Shown: positions 1 through 8,169, counted from the first letter of the stretch. The stretch: DNA of 11,541 nt from Paraglomus occultum (GCA_910592205.1 CAJVPJ010001190.1:1-11541); one strand, 5' to 3'. The notes: a model not told the origin generated them from the sequence alone. Translations and numbers: made by a program.

Positions 1-1090
1 TTCAGGGTTTGTTACAATTCGTTCTTCAGAAGGTTCTTCCTCTTCTAACGTATCAATATGATTAACCGTATCTACAATCTCTTGGAATAAAACGTTTTCG
101 TCAGTAGAGGAATAAAATTCCTTTGTTCCTGTCGATATCTAGTACTCTTTTATGTCGATTGGTTCCTCCATTGGCAAACGCTGAACGAGATCTGCTATTC
201 CTCTTTTAACCGCTTCAATTCCTTTTGCAGCGTACGTCACAGGGATAAAATATCCGCGCGAATCCAGGATGATATATAACCATTTGCATTTTTACGCAAT
301 CCCGTTCGTTAACCGCGAAGTTAATCGTGATAATGTGCCTAAGAAAATTAAGTAAGAAAATTAAACTTGTATTTATCTATGTCATTAAAAATAACGCTTG
401 AATAATTCTGGTTGAGGTTGGGTCGACGTATTTGGGGGTAAAAAGCGAAGTTTGACATTGGATAGTTCAAGATCATTGACTTTGTGACTAGAGACGTTAT
501 CGGATAGCAAAATAATTTTGCGGTTTTTTAAGCGAATATGTTGTTAAGGTAACTTTCAACTATAGAGCGTTGCATCCAGGCGGATTTATTATAATAATAC
601 CATATACCAAGCGTAGTTTATCTATTCCGCGTAGTAATCGAGGATTATTTGAATTATTATGAACAGTAAAGGTAACTTTTCTTCCCAAGTTGCGAGTATA
701 GATACACAATTCTTCAACAATTTTTTTTCCCGAAATGACGTACGAGCAAGTGTTGTTCGAGGTTCCATTTTCAAAAACAGAGCCGTTTTATCGCAATTAA
801 AACTGTCACACTCATTATAAACTTTTTAATAACTTGTCCATAATACAGTAATAATAAATGAGAAATATTATGGACTGTACGACGTGTCGGGTTAATTCCC
901 ATAATAGCTTTAACCACCAGTGGCTTTAGAAAGATTGTGTAGTAGAAAATTTTATTCGAACAAATTGAAACAAACATTCAAAAGCTCAGTTTGATAGTGC
1001 TTTCCGAAACCTTTGGCAAGTGTAAAATTGGTTGATAATTTTTGCCCTCGTTAGCTGAACAATGGCCTTGCTTTCTCCGTAAAATTATTT
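1..1090 (-). pseudogene. Tigger/pogo-like DDE transposase relic, left edge cut
   Basis: A decayed transposase of the pogo/Tigger (CENP-B-like, DDE superfamily 1) group is read in pieces on the minus strand. The first catalytic Asp region reads FNCDKTALFLKMEP (Asp codon 790-792). Then come KLPLL, NPRLLRGIDK, NKSAWMQRSIVESYL and KIILLSDNVSSHK (second Asp codon 499-501). The family hallmark LSNVKLRFLPPNTS follows at about 425-462. At the third acidic site the reading is QPQPE where the family normally has LQP-x-D. The C-terminal part (1-270) includes GIEAVKRGIADLVQ and an acidic tail running off position 1. These pieces lie in different frames, so there are several frameshifts, and an in-frame TAG interrupts the C-terminal part. 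The DNA-binding N-terminus (about 960-1090) is only faintly readable. It cannot make active transposase. Terminal repeats were not found because one end is outside the window. The family call is firm; the exact subfamily is inferred. Confidence 0.85.
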
Positions 1091-1099
1091 CTCGTTAAT

Positions 1100-1680
1100 T
1101 CTATTCTCTATCTAATGTTTATGCAATACAATACATGATATAATTATAAATATTTTAGTCGTATTTGCACATATCTCAAATATGACAATGTACTGTATAT
1201 CTTTGCTTATTTTTTTTGCGCAAAAAATATTAATTTCACAACCATTATCATATCGATGTATTTTTAAACACTAAGCTTATTGTACGATATCAATGGTATA
1301 ATTTAGAGTACTGTCGATGTTTAACTGAAGAAATTTGTTATTAATGTTCTGCGAAAGATTATGAAAATTTATCACAAACTTTGCGTTCTAAATATGTTGA
1401 TAAACACGAGCATTATTATTATAGCTCATTTGTTATTGTAGCAGAAATGTTTACAGTATTATAGCGTTTGCGACTATCACAAAGATAAACGTTTTTGGCA
1501 AGCTTATTTTACTTTGCGTAATATTTATTGGTTTCGACTTATATGAAATAGATTTCCAAATTTAATTAAACTTGTCGAATAATTATATCGATCAACAGAA
1601 AAGTTAATAACACTAGATATTTATAAATTACTTACTCTGCGCAACGTATTGCACATTTGTTCTTTATACCTGAAACACAA
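1100..1680. other. AT-rich spacer 3' of the kinase gene
   Basis: No convincing coding sequence was seen on either strand. It would hold the 3' untranslated region of the kinase gene, which ends at 1681 on the minus strand. A minus-strand AATAAA (plus-strand tttatt at 1524-1529) lies about 150 bases past the kinase stop and is a candidate polyadenylation signal, but such hexamers are common in AT-rich DNA. A perfect 16-bp palindrome lies at 1212-1227. Confidence 0.5.
1212..1227. repeat. Perfect palindrome T6-GCGC-A6
   Basis: Six T, GCGC and six A form a perfect 16-bp palindrome, flanked by further A/T. It could be a protein-binding site or simply a product of base composition. No function is assigned. 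Confidence 0.6.
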
Positions 1681-4189
1681 TTAACTATTTCTTGGTTTAG
1701 GCAAATCTCCAGTAGGTAAGACTTTACTAGAGTATTTACTCTCCTTTTCGAAACGTGATAAGGGTTTTATATCATTATGATAAACGGTATCCCATGCCTT
1801 GTTATTAGACGTATCTTCGTCAATTTCTGTTCTAAGACAGCTAATATCCCTGCAAAGTGCACTTGCATTCTTTGGACGCTTATCAGGATCAGCATCACAA
1901 CACCGCTCGGCAAGTTTCTTGTATTCCTCTGGCGCAGAATCAGGCATTGACGGTCGCAGTCCCTCACAAACACGCTTCGCAAAACATTCGTCAAATGACC
2001 AATCTCTAAATGGTGGTTCACCAGTAGCAATCAGGTACATAATGATACCAAATGAATATACATCCGATTTCGGAGTAAATTTGCGGGTACGGAAGACTTC
2101 CGGTGCAATAAAAGGCAAGACGCCTCGAATGGTTGAAACTGGCTCGCGTAAATTCACTGATCGTGAAAGACCAAGATCGCATACGTATGGGTATATAATA
2201 GTAATAGTCCAATGGTGGATAACAATGTTTCCGCCATGAAGATCACAATGCACTAATCCCGCATCATGAATATGACACAGATATTCTGCAATCGACGCCA
2301 ACTGCTTTAATTTCTCCAACCACGTCAAGTTCTTAATATTTTGATCCAAATAAGACAAAAGACTACCATTGTTAGCATATTGCATAACAATCATGTATTC
2401 TTTTGTCTCTGGGTTTTGTGTGACTCCATAAATATCAAGGAATGAATAATTACTTGAGAGCTTGGCATGATTTCTGAACTATTAATAATGATAATAATAA
2501 GTACAGCAATCGAATTAAATATCACTTTAATCAATCCTATCAGTTATTGCTTACCTCAGAAATAAATAATTCTGACATTTCATCAAAATTCTTATACCGC
2601 TTGAGTACGACAGTTTCTCGCATACGCCCCCCTACTTCTGAATACTTTTTATATTTGGCAACATAAACTGTTCTGTAGCCGCCAGATCCGATCTCTTTGA
2701 TTTCGTCAAAGTCGCTGTACTGCATGTACTTACTACGCCAATCGTAAAGTTCTATAATCTTGTCCAATATAGTATGAGTGTCATAGTAGAAAACTAAATA
2801 ATATCTCCGAGTGGACGGTTCTTGAGTAATTCCAACTATCCAAACATTATCAGGATTTAATATCTTTGGGTATTTCAGAGTTAGCTATTTGAATAAAACA
2901 ACACAATTAATAAACAATCAAGGCTTAATACCAATTGCATTATTTTTATACGTGAAATAATTCACCTGATGAAAATCATGCGACTGGGCATCACTGATCT
3001 GTTTGAGCGTCACTTTTAGCAATTTATTTATCACTGGATCTAACCAATCCGTTATGCGTGTGCATCCATGGCGTAATGAGGTCATTTCTCGTACATTCAT
3101 CAATGTGGAATACTCGATCCATTGTATATACGCATCCCTTTCGTTCTTTGTATTACTCCACGATTCCATAATGAATGAGTCCAACTCCTTGTTACCCGTA
3201 GTCCAGTCAAGAGGTCGTGGTGCTTTACATTCATAACAGAATGCCTTCATCTTAGGTTGATAGTACCACCCTGTACACGCCAGACATGATTCCGTCTCAC
3301 TCTCAATCTTTATTAGACAATACTGATGTTCTCTCTTATTGTACGTAAATCCGATGGTAATCCAAACATTCGTGGTAAGAATATCTGGATGCTTATCACG
3401 TAACTAGTGGAAATAATAAATCAATACTTATTTAAACTATTCGAAAATATGACGAATAAGTAAATAACTTACCTCGGCATAATATAAATCATGTGTGTCG
3501 TCTGTTATCTCGAGTGGAATCAATTTAACACATGCACGAACAGGTAGATTATCATACACGGCTAAACGATATTCCGCAACACGAAGTTCCTCAACACGAA
3601 TACAATCGTATGGAATCCATTCCAGATAGGCGTCATTCGCTGAGTTTGTTTGTGACTGAGTCTTCTTTATAAACTCATCGAGTTGCTTATTGCTGCTAGT
3701 CCATCCATCGGATAATTGTTTATGTCCGCAGATGCACCACACTGGACTACATCGGAGTAATCCACATGCGGAGCAGAACCCATATCGAGAATAACAATGG
3801 TAAAAGCGTCTGTCAGCAACCATGTAATAGTTGTTATTGTATTTGGTAAACCCCATTATGAGTTCGTTGCGACTCTCAAGCCAGGTGGAATATCGCCTAA
3901 AGTGACTGACATTATTGCTGTGTTCGTGTGTTGGAAGTGAATATATTCTGGAAAACTCATTCACAAGTGATGGTATACATTCTTCATTGCTTCCAACCAA
4001 CACCAACGTTATCATCGTTCTGGACGATCTTTTGCGAATAGCGCAGTAGACGTTGTCAATTTGAGTTGGCTCTATGTCGGTAATACCTGAGCAAGAAATC
4101 CATGTGAGTCTCGAAAATATAAGGTCACTTTCCGAGGAAGATTGAATTAAGCTGTCAATTGGTGTACAAGTCTCTAAAACCAACGACAT
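1681..4189 (-). CDS. TKL-family protein kinase with tandem degenerate N-lobe repeats, 4 exons
   Basis: Predicted Ser/Thr or dual-specificity kinase, about 760 residues. Exons (minus): 4189-3473, 3403-2966, 2884-2555, 2478-1681; every junction is phase 0 with GT-AG ends. The C-terminal kinase domain (residues about 443-710) looks active: glycine loop IGSGGYRTVY (451-459), VVLK Lys480, helix-C Glu495, catalytic loop HCDLHGGN (Asp574, Asn579), DLG metal site (Asp596) and APE (620-622). HCD replaces HRD, so it is a non-RD kinase. Upstream are three degenerate N-lobe repeats (about 8-130, 163-275, 306-420) and two cysteine-pair modules (C139/C142/C152/C154 and C279/C282/C295/C298), the latter followed by WTSSN and WTTGN motifs. 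The C-terminus LPKPRNS is, from memory, typical of Glomeromycotina kinases. The start is the first ATG after an in-frame TAG (4226-4228). An upstream exon joined at the acceptor there is possible. The substrate is unknown; no signal peptide or membrane segment was seen. Confidence 0.88.
2479..2554 (-). other. Kinase intron 3, 76 nt, phase 0
   Basis: The donor is GAG|GTAAGC and the acceptor TTAATAG|TTCAGA. Splicing joins ...ELFISE to FRNHAKLSS and so places the helix-C Glu at the end of exon 3. Unspliced reading stops at 2540. It sits 17 residues before the Gly of YGVT in the true kinase domain. Confidence 0.9.
2885..2965 (-). other. Kinase intron 2, 81 nt, phase 0
   Basis: The donor is CAG|GTGAAT, weaker than the other two, and the acceptor is CAAATAG|CTAACT. 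Unspliced reading stops at 2918. Splicing joins ...HDFHQ to LTLKYPKI, which runs in frame into the kinase domain. It sits 17 residues before the conserved Gly of degenerate repeat 3. Confidence 0.82.
3404..3472 (-). other. Kinase intron 1, 69 nt, phase 0
   Basis: The donor is GAG|GTAAGT and the acceptor CCACTAG|TTACGT on the minus strand. Removing it joins the end of exon 1 (...YYAE) to LRDKHPDI in frame. Without splicing the frame meets a stop at 3437. It sits 17 residues before the conserved Gly of degenerate repeat 2. Confidence 0.88.
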
Positions 4190-4225
4190 CGTTAAATGAA
4201 CTTCGATACGCTCCGGAGACACATT

Positions 4226-4270
4226 CTATGGTTTTGGGTTACACGTTTATGTAAAAGTGTCTTGTGTTAC
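4226..4270 (-). other. Possible extra 5' intron of the kinase gene, 45 nt
   Basis: On the minus strand GGCAG|GTAACA at 4270 and AACCATAG at 4226 could bound a short intron. The kinase frame is open without an ATG from 4225 down to the ATG at 4189, which would allow an upstream exon. The intron would be shorter than the other three, and no clear coding exon is visible upstream, so the ATG at 4189 is preferred. Confidence 0.2.
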
Positions 4271-4388
4271 CTGCCGGTCGTTACGCCCGTTCGCACCACG
4301 TCAACACAATACATTTGTGTGATAATTCAGTAATTCCGAAATTGGCCGGTTCTCAGAATGGGCCAGAACATTTTTTATTGATTTACAG

Positions 4389-4400
4389 AATATATATATT
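4389..4400. promoter_or_regulatory. TATA-like AT run upstream of kinase start
   Basis: A short alternating AT run lies about 200 bases upstream of the kinase ATG. It has the right strand-neutral shape and position for a TATA element, but such runs arise by chance in DNA this AT-rich. Confidence 0.15.
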
Positions 4401-4483
4401 TTTGAGTAATTTATAGGGTATAGTTCTTTGGTTTGCAGCCGTACGTAAAGCATTACTTGAGAAATTTCTAGCAAGTTACAATA

Positions 4484-4627
4484 ATGCCGAGGGTTTTGCA
4501 TTATTATTTTCTTCGTCAAAGGGAGGGTTTTACACTTCCGCAAGGATTACAATTCGAGTCTAGTGAATTGCCAAGCTCTTCACGTTGGGTACAATTACTT
4601 GACGAAAAACATTACACGGACGTCTAA
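4484..4627 (+). CDS. Small open frame, 47 residues, unrecognised
   Basis: The frame begins MPRVLHYYFLRQREG and contains LPQGLQFESSELPSSSRW, ending KHYTDV and TAA. Amino-acid make-up looks protein-like rather than random. An overlapping frame (ending RITIRV, TAG at 4560) also looks protein-like, containing KALLEKFLASYNNAEGFALL. This could mean the region is a frameshifted fragment of a larger dead gene rather than a small gene. It lies divergently upstream of the kinase gene. No family is recognised. Confidence 0.25.
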   Translation: MPRVLHYYFLRQREGFTLPQGLQFESSELPSSSRWVQLLDEKHYTDV

Positions 4628-4639
4628 CTATAAAAGTTT

Positions 4640-5140
4640 ATTTATATACTTGTCAATGTTTTCACGCACGAGTATCGATACCTTGGCGCCGTCGATGAAT
4701 TTGAATTAGGTACTAACTAGTAAGTGTAAAAAGAGAGCGAGTATTGAATGAAAAATAAAGGAATTAACTGAGTAAGTAATGTTCACTGTCTGTGGTAAAG
4801 GTTAGTATTATCAACAGCATTATATTTATTTTTTTTATGGTAATAATTTACTTTTTGGGATAACGTAATTTACTAAAATACAGCAGCGTGTATTTTATTG
4901 TATCACACTATTTGTTATTTTTTTAAGTTTTAAATTTAATAATCGAGTATTTATTCACTGTTTTACCACATTATGTCGCATTGTTTGTCATTTGTCATAA
5001 TAATTCAGGTTATTGTATAGGTGCTATGATTATTTCCAATTTAAGTTAATAATAAATATGGTGACGACGTTCTCTTGTTACGCCAGATTATTTCAAGCAC
5101 AGATAAATACTCGATTATTTAAATTTATTATTAAATTTAT
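4640..5140. other. AT-rich spacer with a 197-bp inverted repeat
   Basis: No gene is supported. The main feature is a pair of inverted arms at 4931-4954 and 5103-5127, listed separately. The rest is AT-rich sequence with T and A runs. Confidence 0.5.
4931..5127. repeat. Inverted repeat, about 24-bp arms, 197 bp overall
   Basis: The arm at 4931-4954 (core AATAATCGAGTATTTAT, 4938-4954) is matched in reverse complement at 5103-5119. The match extends to 5127 with a single extra base. The loop is about 150 bp and non-coding. The layout fits an old MITE or a foldback remnant. No target-site duplication could be picked out in the AT-rich flanks. Confidence 0.6.
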
Positions 5141-5146
5141 TATTGA

Positions 5147-5285
5147 TTAATATTTGTGTCCAGATTTATAATGTATCTTATTAATGTAAGTGAACGGAAA
5201 ATTGATAAATCTGTAAGCTATTTGTTGTAATTGCTGGTCTTCTTTAGTTACTTCAGGATCAGTCTTAAAAGCATTCTTGTGTAAG
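5147..5285 (-). pseudogene. C-terminal coding fragment, unrecognised
   Basis: An open frame of 45 codons with no Met start reads LHKNAFKTDPEVTKEDQQ, then QLQQIAYRFINFPFTYI, and ends KIHYKSGHKY at a TAA (5147-5149). The sequence just before it (minus strand) carries a TACTAAAT branch-like motif and ATTATTAG, so it may be a last exon. Alternatively a neighbouring frame (ending DKLVFPYVDVLNSNY then TAG) continues into it across a frameshift, which would make it a dead gene. The composition looks coding. The family is not recognised. Confidence 0.4.
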
Positions 5286-5289
5286 CTAA

Positions 5290-5733
5290 TAATTTGAATT
5301 TAGTACATCTACATAAGGGAACACAAGCTTGTCCTGCTGATAATAAAGATGCAAGGTAACGCGAGAATACTCGGCGATAATATCAACATATTATTGGTTT
5401 TCAATTTTGCTTCGTTCAAAATTTTCGGTGGGGTTAAGAAATTACTTGTGGCGAGTCAGCCAAAATTAGTACTATGAAATGTCGTTATGCTATTCGCGGA
5501 GAAGATTAAGAAACAAAGGTTACTTTTATGTTACAGAAATCAAATCAACTATTGAGAGATTGGGCTTAATGTACCACGAGAAAATTTATTGATAATTTGC
5601 GTACCAGAAACAAAATCGATATTTGGTGTTTAGTAATATTTTATTGATTAAGTAAAGAAGAAGAAGAAAAAAAAAGTATATAAAAACGTGCGTAATAATG
5701 TAGTAGACTTATAAAGAAAAATTGATAATAAAC
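5290..5733. other. Spacer with possible decayed coding, GAA run
   Basis: On the minus strand short open pieces between about 5290 and 5400 (for example IIAEYSRVTLHLYYQQDK) probably belong to the fragment ending at 5147. They are broken by stops upstream. Around 5655-5680 there is an impure GAA/A-rich simple repeat. Nothing else is supported. Confidence 0.35.
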
Positions 5734-6130
5734 TTAATCAGTTTTCTGTTTCTTATTTGTAATAGTTCTAATTGCACGTCTTTTTCTTGCTTTACTCGAT
5801 TGTTTATCATTATCATTGTCGCTGACAACAACTTCTTTATTATTGGTGTCGATGCGGGTGTCTGCTTCAGGAATACTTTCATTTTCTGTAGATGAATCAG
5901 CGAGAAATTTTTTGCAATGTCGCTAATTTTTGTGCTCTTTTGTTTAGACGCATTGATAAAAATGATGCAAGAGATGACGCTTGTAGAGATCATTCTTGGC
6001 GAATTTGTGCAATTCTTTGTTTTATATCTGACTTTCCATTTTGGTTAATTAGAGTGTTGTTGTTTTTTGATAGTGACGACTTTAGTCGACATAAGTTAAA
6101 ATTCCAAAAACTTGCAATATAATTGCTTGC
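5734..6130 (-). pseudogene. Decayed gene fragment with basic C-terminal tail
   Basis: A strong acceptor (TTTTTCTTAG, exon start 6130) opens a 46-codon frame reading ASNYIASFWNFNLCRLKSS to RIAQIRQE. It then meets TGA at 5990-5992. The same frame continues with SLQASSLASFLSMRLNKRAQ and KLATLQK. At a run of six A (about 5909-5914) a one-base frame change leads into FLADSSTENESIPEADTRID. The tail is acidic, then very basic (KARKRRAIRTITNKKQKTD), ending at TAA 5734-5736. The basic tail looks like a nuclear-localisation signal. Two lesions suggest a pseudogene, although an undetected intron could account for one. A possible donor (AACG|GTATAA) lies about 60 bases upstream of the acceptor. The family is not recognised. 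Confidence 0.45.
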
Positions 6131-6219
6131 CTAAGAAAAATAAATTCCAGTTACATAAATCAACGAAATTATTTTTGATTTGATTATACCGTTCTTTCAA
6201 CGTCCACTAGGTAGATGGG

Positions 6220-6471
6220 TCAATATATTGGTAAGATCCAATTAATATGCGACCGGTGTCGAAATAAGAATACGATCAGTAAAAGTAAACACGGTTGTCT
6301 TTTTATATATAACTTTTTGAAATAATATTGGTGTTTTTCTTGATAAGCTGACAGAATTAATATAGCGTAAAATATTAACACGATAATTTGTTGGTCATTT
6401 TTAGACAAAGCTGTTTTTAATTGAGAAGTAAAGAGTGGACTTGAGTCGAATTGTATGTCATGCACGAACAA
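6220..6471 (-). other. Open frame of 83 codons, doubtful
   Basis: The frame starts MFVHDIQFDSSPLF and includes SQLKTALSKNDQQIIV, then turns into hydrophobic and Tyr/Lys-rich sequence. It is in frame, past its TGA, with the possible donor feeding the fragment at 5734-6130, so it could be an upstream piece of the same dead gene. No family or motif is recognised, and chance cannot be excluded. Confidence 0.2.
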
Positions 6472-6479
6472 TATGTGTA

Positions 6480-7130
6480 TGGAAACCGATATCGAACAAT
6501 CGATGCTTACAAAATAGCGCGGGCTATGGCAAAATGAAGCAACAAATTTAGTGTACCGTTGTTTATTGGTGACTTGTATTGAAAGCGTCTGCGTACATTA
6601 TTGTATGCGACGGATACCAGGTTTTGAACGATCAAAACTTAGAAGATAGCACAAAGGTTGTCATAGAATTGTTTCGTGTGTGAGATAATCGGAAGCTAAA
6701 ATTTTAGTTTTTAAAATAATGAATCATACACATTGATTTATTGGTTGAAATGGGGTGATATTTTTCCGAACGGTTCGCGCATACGTTGAGGAGACGTTTC
6801 TTTTTTTGATTCACAAACACAGCTAATTGCTTTGTTTAATGCTAAGCCAAAAATCAATATCCAATTTATAACTGCTTTGGCCAACCCAATTTTTTTTACA
6901 TTACGAAGCACATATAAACGACCTTTGTCTTTTAACTTCAATTAAAATTAAAATTAAAATTGAATATTGAAGTTAAGTTGAATATTGAATCAAACGTTGA
7001 AGTAAAAATTAAACGCGTATTCGCTGCATATGTTAACTAATTTATACCGTCTATTACCATAGTCGAAATTTGTCTTTTGAGAAAGTGAGCAATAAAATAT
7101 AGAAATTAAAATCAGCTGATAGACGAATGG
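6480..7130. other. AT-rich region with simple repeats, no firm gene
   Basis: A 67-codon minus-strand frame at 6738-6941 and a short plus-strand frame (6573-6683, containing CDGYQVLNDQNLEDSTKV) are open but unrecognised. At 6940-6960 an AAAATT hexanucleotide is repeated. It is followed by two copies of TTGAATATTGAA (6960-6971 and 6977-6988). Confidence 0.4.
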
Positions 7131-7134
7131 CTGG

Positions 7135-7592
7135 TATGGCGGGGGACACATATACGCATCAAATTGTTTCAATTTTTAAGGGGAAATTATTACTGAAAAT
7201 GTCAATGATCAACAATAGTAATTTTATTAATTTTTATTCAAAAATCGTTAAAGACGAAAATTTTTCGTTCTAAGAGTATCTTTATCCAATGGTAATGTAA
7301 CACAAGATCTCCTTTTTTGTTAAGGCCTTAAGAAATGTACCAAATTTAAGATAAATTTTACCAGAAAAGGCTGTTTCAAATTTCCGCTCACTATATAAAT
7401 TAACCAAACTTTGAACAGTTATATGTCAAACCACATGTAACATTTGTCAATTTTCTAAACGCAGTTTGTTAACGTTTATCAAGAAGAACAAAATGGCGTT
7501 CTTAAATTTTGAATTATTAATACAGTAATGCTTGTATTACTGTTGGAAATGCATCAATTTTTGTTTGATGCGTATATGTGTCCCCCACCATA
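7135..7592. mobile_element. MITE, 454 bp, with 27-bp TIRs and TA target duplication
   Basis: The left terminal inverted repeat at 7137-7163 begins TGGCGGGGGACACATATACG. Its reverse complement is at 7564-7590 with one mismatch in 27 (C versus T at position 4). Both ends are flanked by TA (7135-7136 and 7591-7592), the target duplication typical of Tc1/mariner/pogo-type transposons. The 454-bp interior has no transposase-like frame, so it is non-autonomous and would need enzyme from a related element. Near the right end two small hairpins occur (ACAGTAAT/ATTACTGT and GCATCAA/TTGATGC). The near-perfect ends suggest fairly recent insertion. The superfamily is inferred from the TA duplication only. 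Confidence 0.85.
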
Positions 7593-7599
7593 CAATATT

Positions 7600-7860
7600 T
7601 AATTAACCTATGTTAACGAGTCGTGAGAACTTTTATAAATAATAATATAGGCAGTATAATAAACTTTTGCTAATAAGTTATATGTCATTGTAAACAACTT
7701 ATTATAGTATGTACCAAATGTTTTAATGACCGCGTAAATAAAAACTCACGGTATCTCTCAAAAGTGAGTAACAAAGAATTTTATTAATCAGACTTTTATT
7801 AAACAGACTTTAAGAGGAAACAAAAGGCCATATACTACAGAATAAATCTCTTCTCGTTCA
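7600..7860. other. AT-rich spacer between two repeat elements
   Basis: No gene was seen. At 7781-7810 a 15-bp unit ending CAGACTT is tandemly duplicated with one mismatch. A short ACTCAC/GTGAGT inverted pair lies at about 7744-7769. Confidence 0.5.
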
Positions 7861-8010
7861 TAAACCGTTATGCAAGTTTTGCACAAGTGTGAAGTTATTA
7901 ATTGTGAGCTTTTGAAAAACATGATAAGTTAAATAGCAGATATACTTATTTGTCGAGAGCACAATTAGCAATTTTACACTTATCTCATGCAAAACTTGCA
8001 TGATGGTTTA
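7861..8010. mobile_element. Foldback/MITE-like inverted repeat, about 150 bp
   Basis: The arms at 7861-7886 and 7985-8010 match 22 of 26 bases in inverted orientation, sharing the core ATGCAAGTTTTGCA. The weaker similarity continues inward (AATTGTG followed by similar A/T blocks), so the whole element folds into an imperfect long hairpin. All four mismatches in the arms are transitions. A further related core (ATGCAAGTTATTCC) occurs alone at about 8048. No clear target duplication was found. Confidence 0.6.
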
Positions 8011-8169
8011 AGAAAGCAAGATTTACTTTTTCTAACTTTTAAGATCATATGCAAGTTATTCCAAAAGCATAGATAAGACTTTTATATATAATGTAGCTGA
8101 TGAGCGTTCACATTTTTCCTTTCACACAACATTAACGAGATCTTTATAATAACATTATCGATCAAAAAG

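Noticed and set aside
771-977. 68-codon minus-strand ORF as a gene
   Set aside because: It overlaps the first catalytic block of the transposase relic in a different frame; a by-product of the pseudogene.
1799-2239. Plus-strand open frame of 146 codons
   Set aside because: Lies wholly antisense to the intact kinase exon 4 and has no recognisable motifs; it is a shadow of the real gene.
3003-3236. Plus-strand open frame of 77 codons
   Set aside because: Antisense to kinase exon 2, which is supported by splice junctions and the cysteine pattern.
4301-4543. Minus-strand open frame of 80 codons upstream of the kinase
   Set aside because: No motif; it overlaps a more protein-like plus-strand frame, and no splice path joins it cleanly to the kinase frame.
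5892-6122. 76-codon plus-strand ORF
   Set aside because: Antisense to the decayed fragment at 5734-6130, which has a better acceptor and composition.
6573-6683. Plus-strand run containing CDGYQVLNDQNLEDSTKV
   Set aside because: Protein-like but short, without ATG and without recognised family; insufficient for a gene call.
6990-7172. 60-codon minus-strand ORF
   Set aside because: Its start (MKQFDAYMCPPP) is read from the terminal repeat of the MITE, so it is not a gene.
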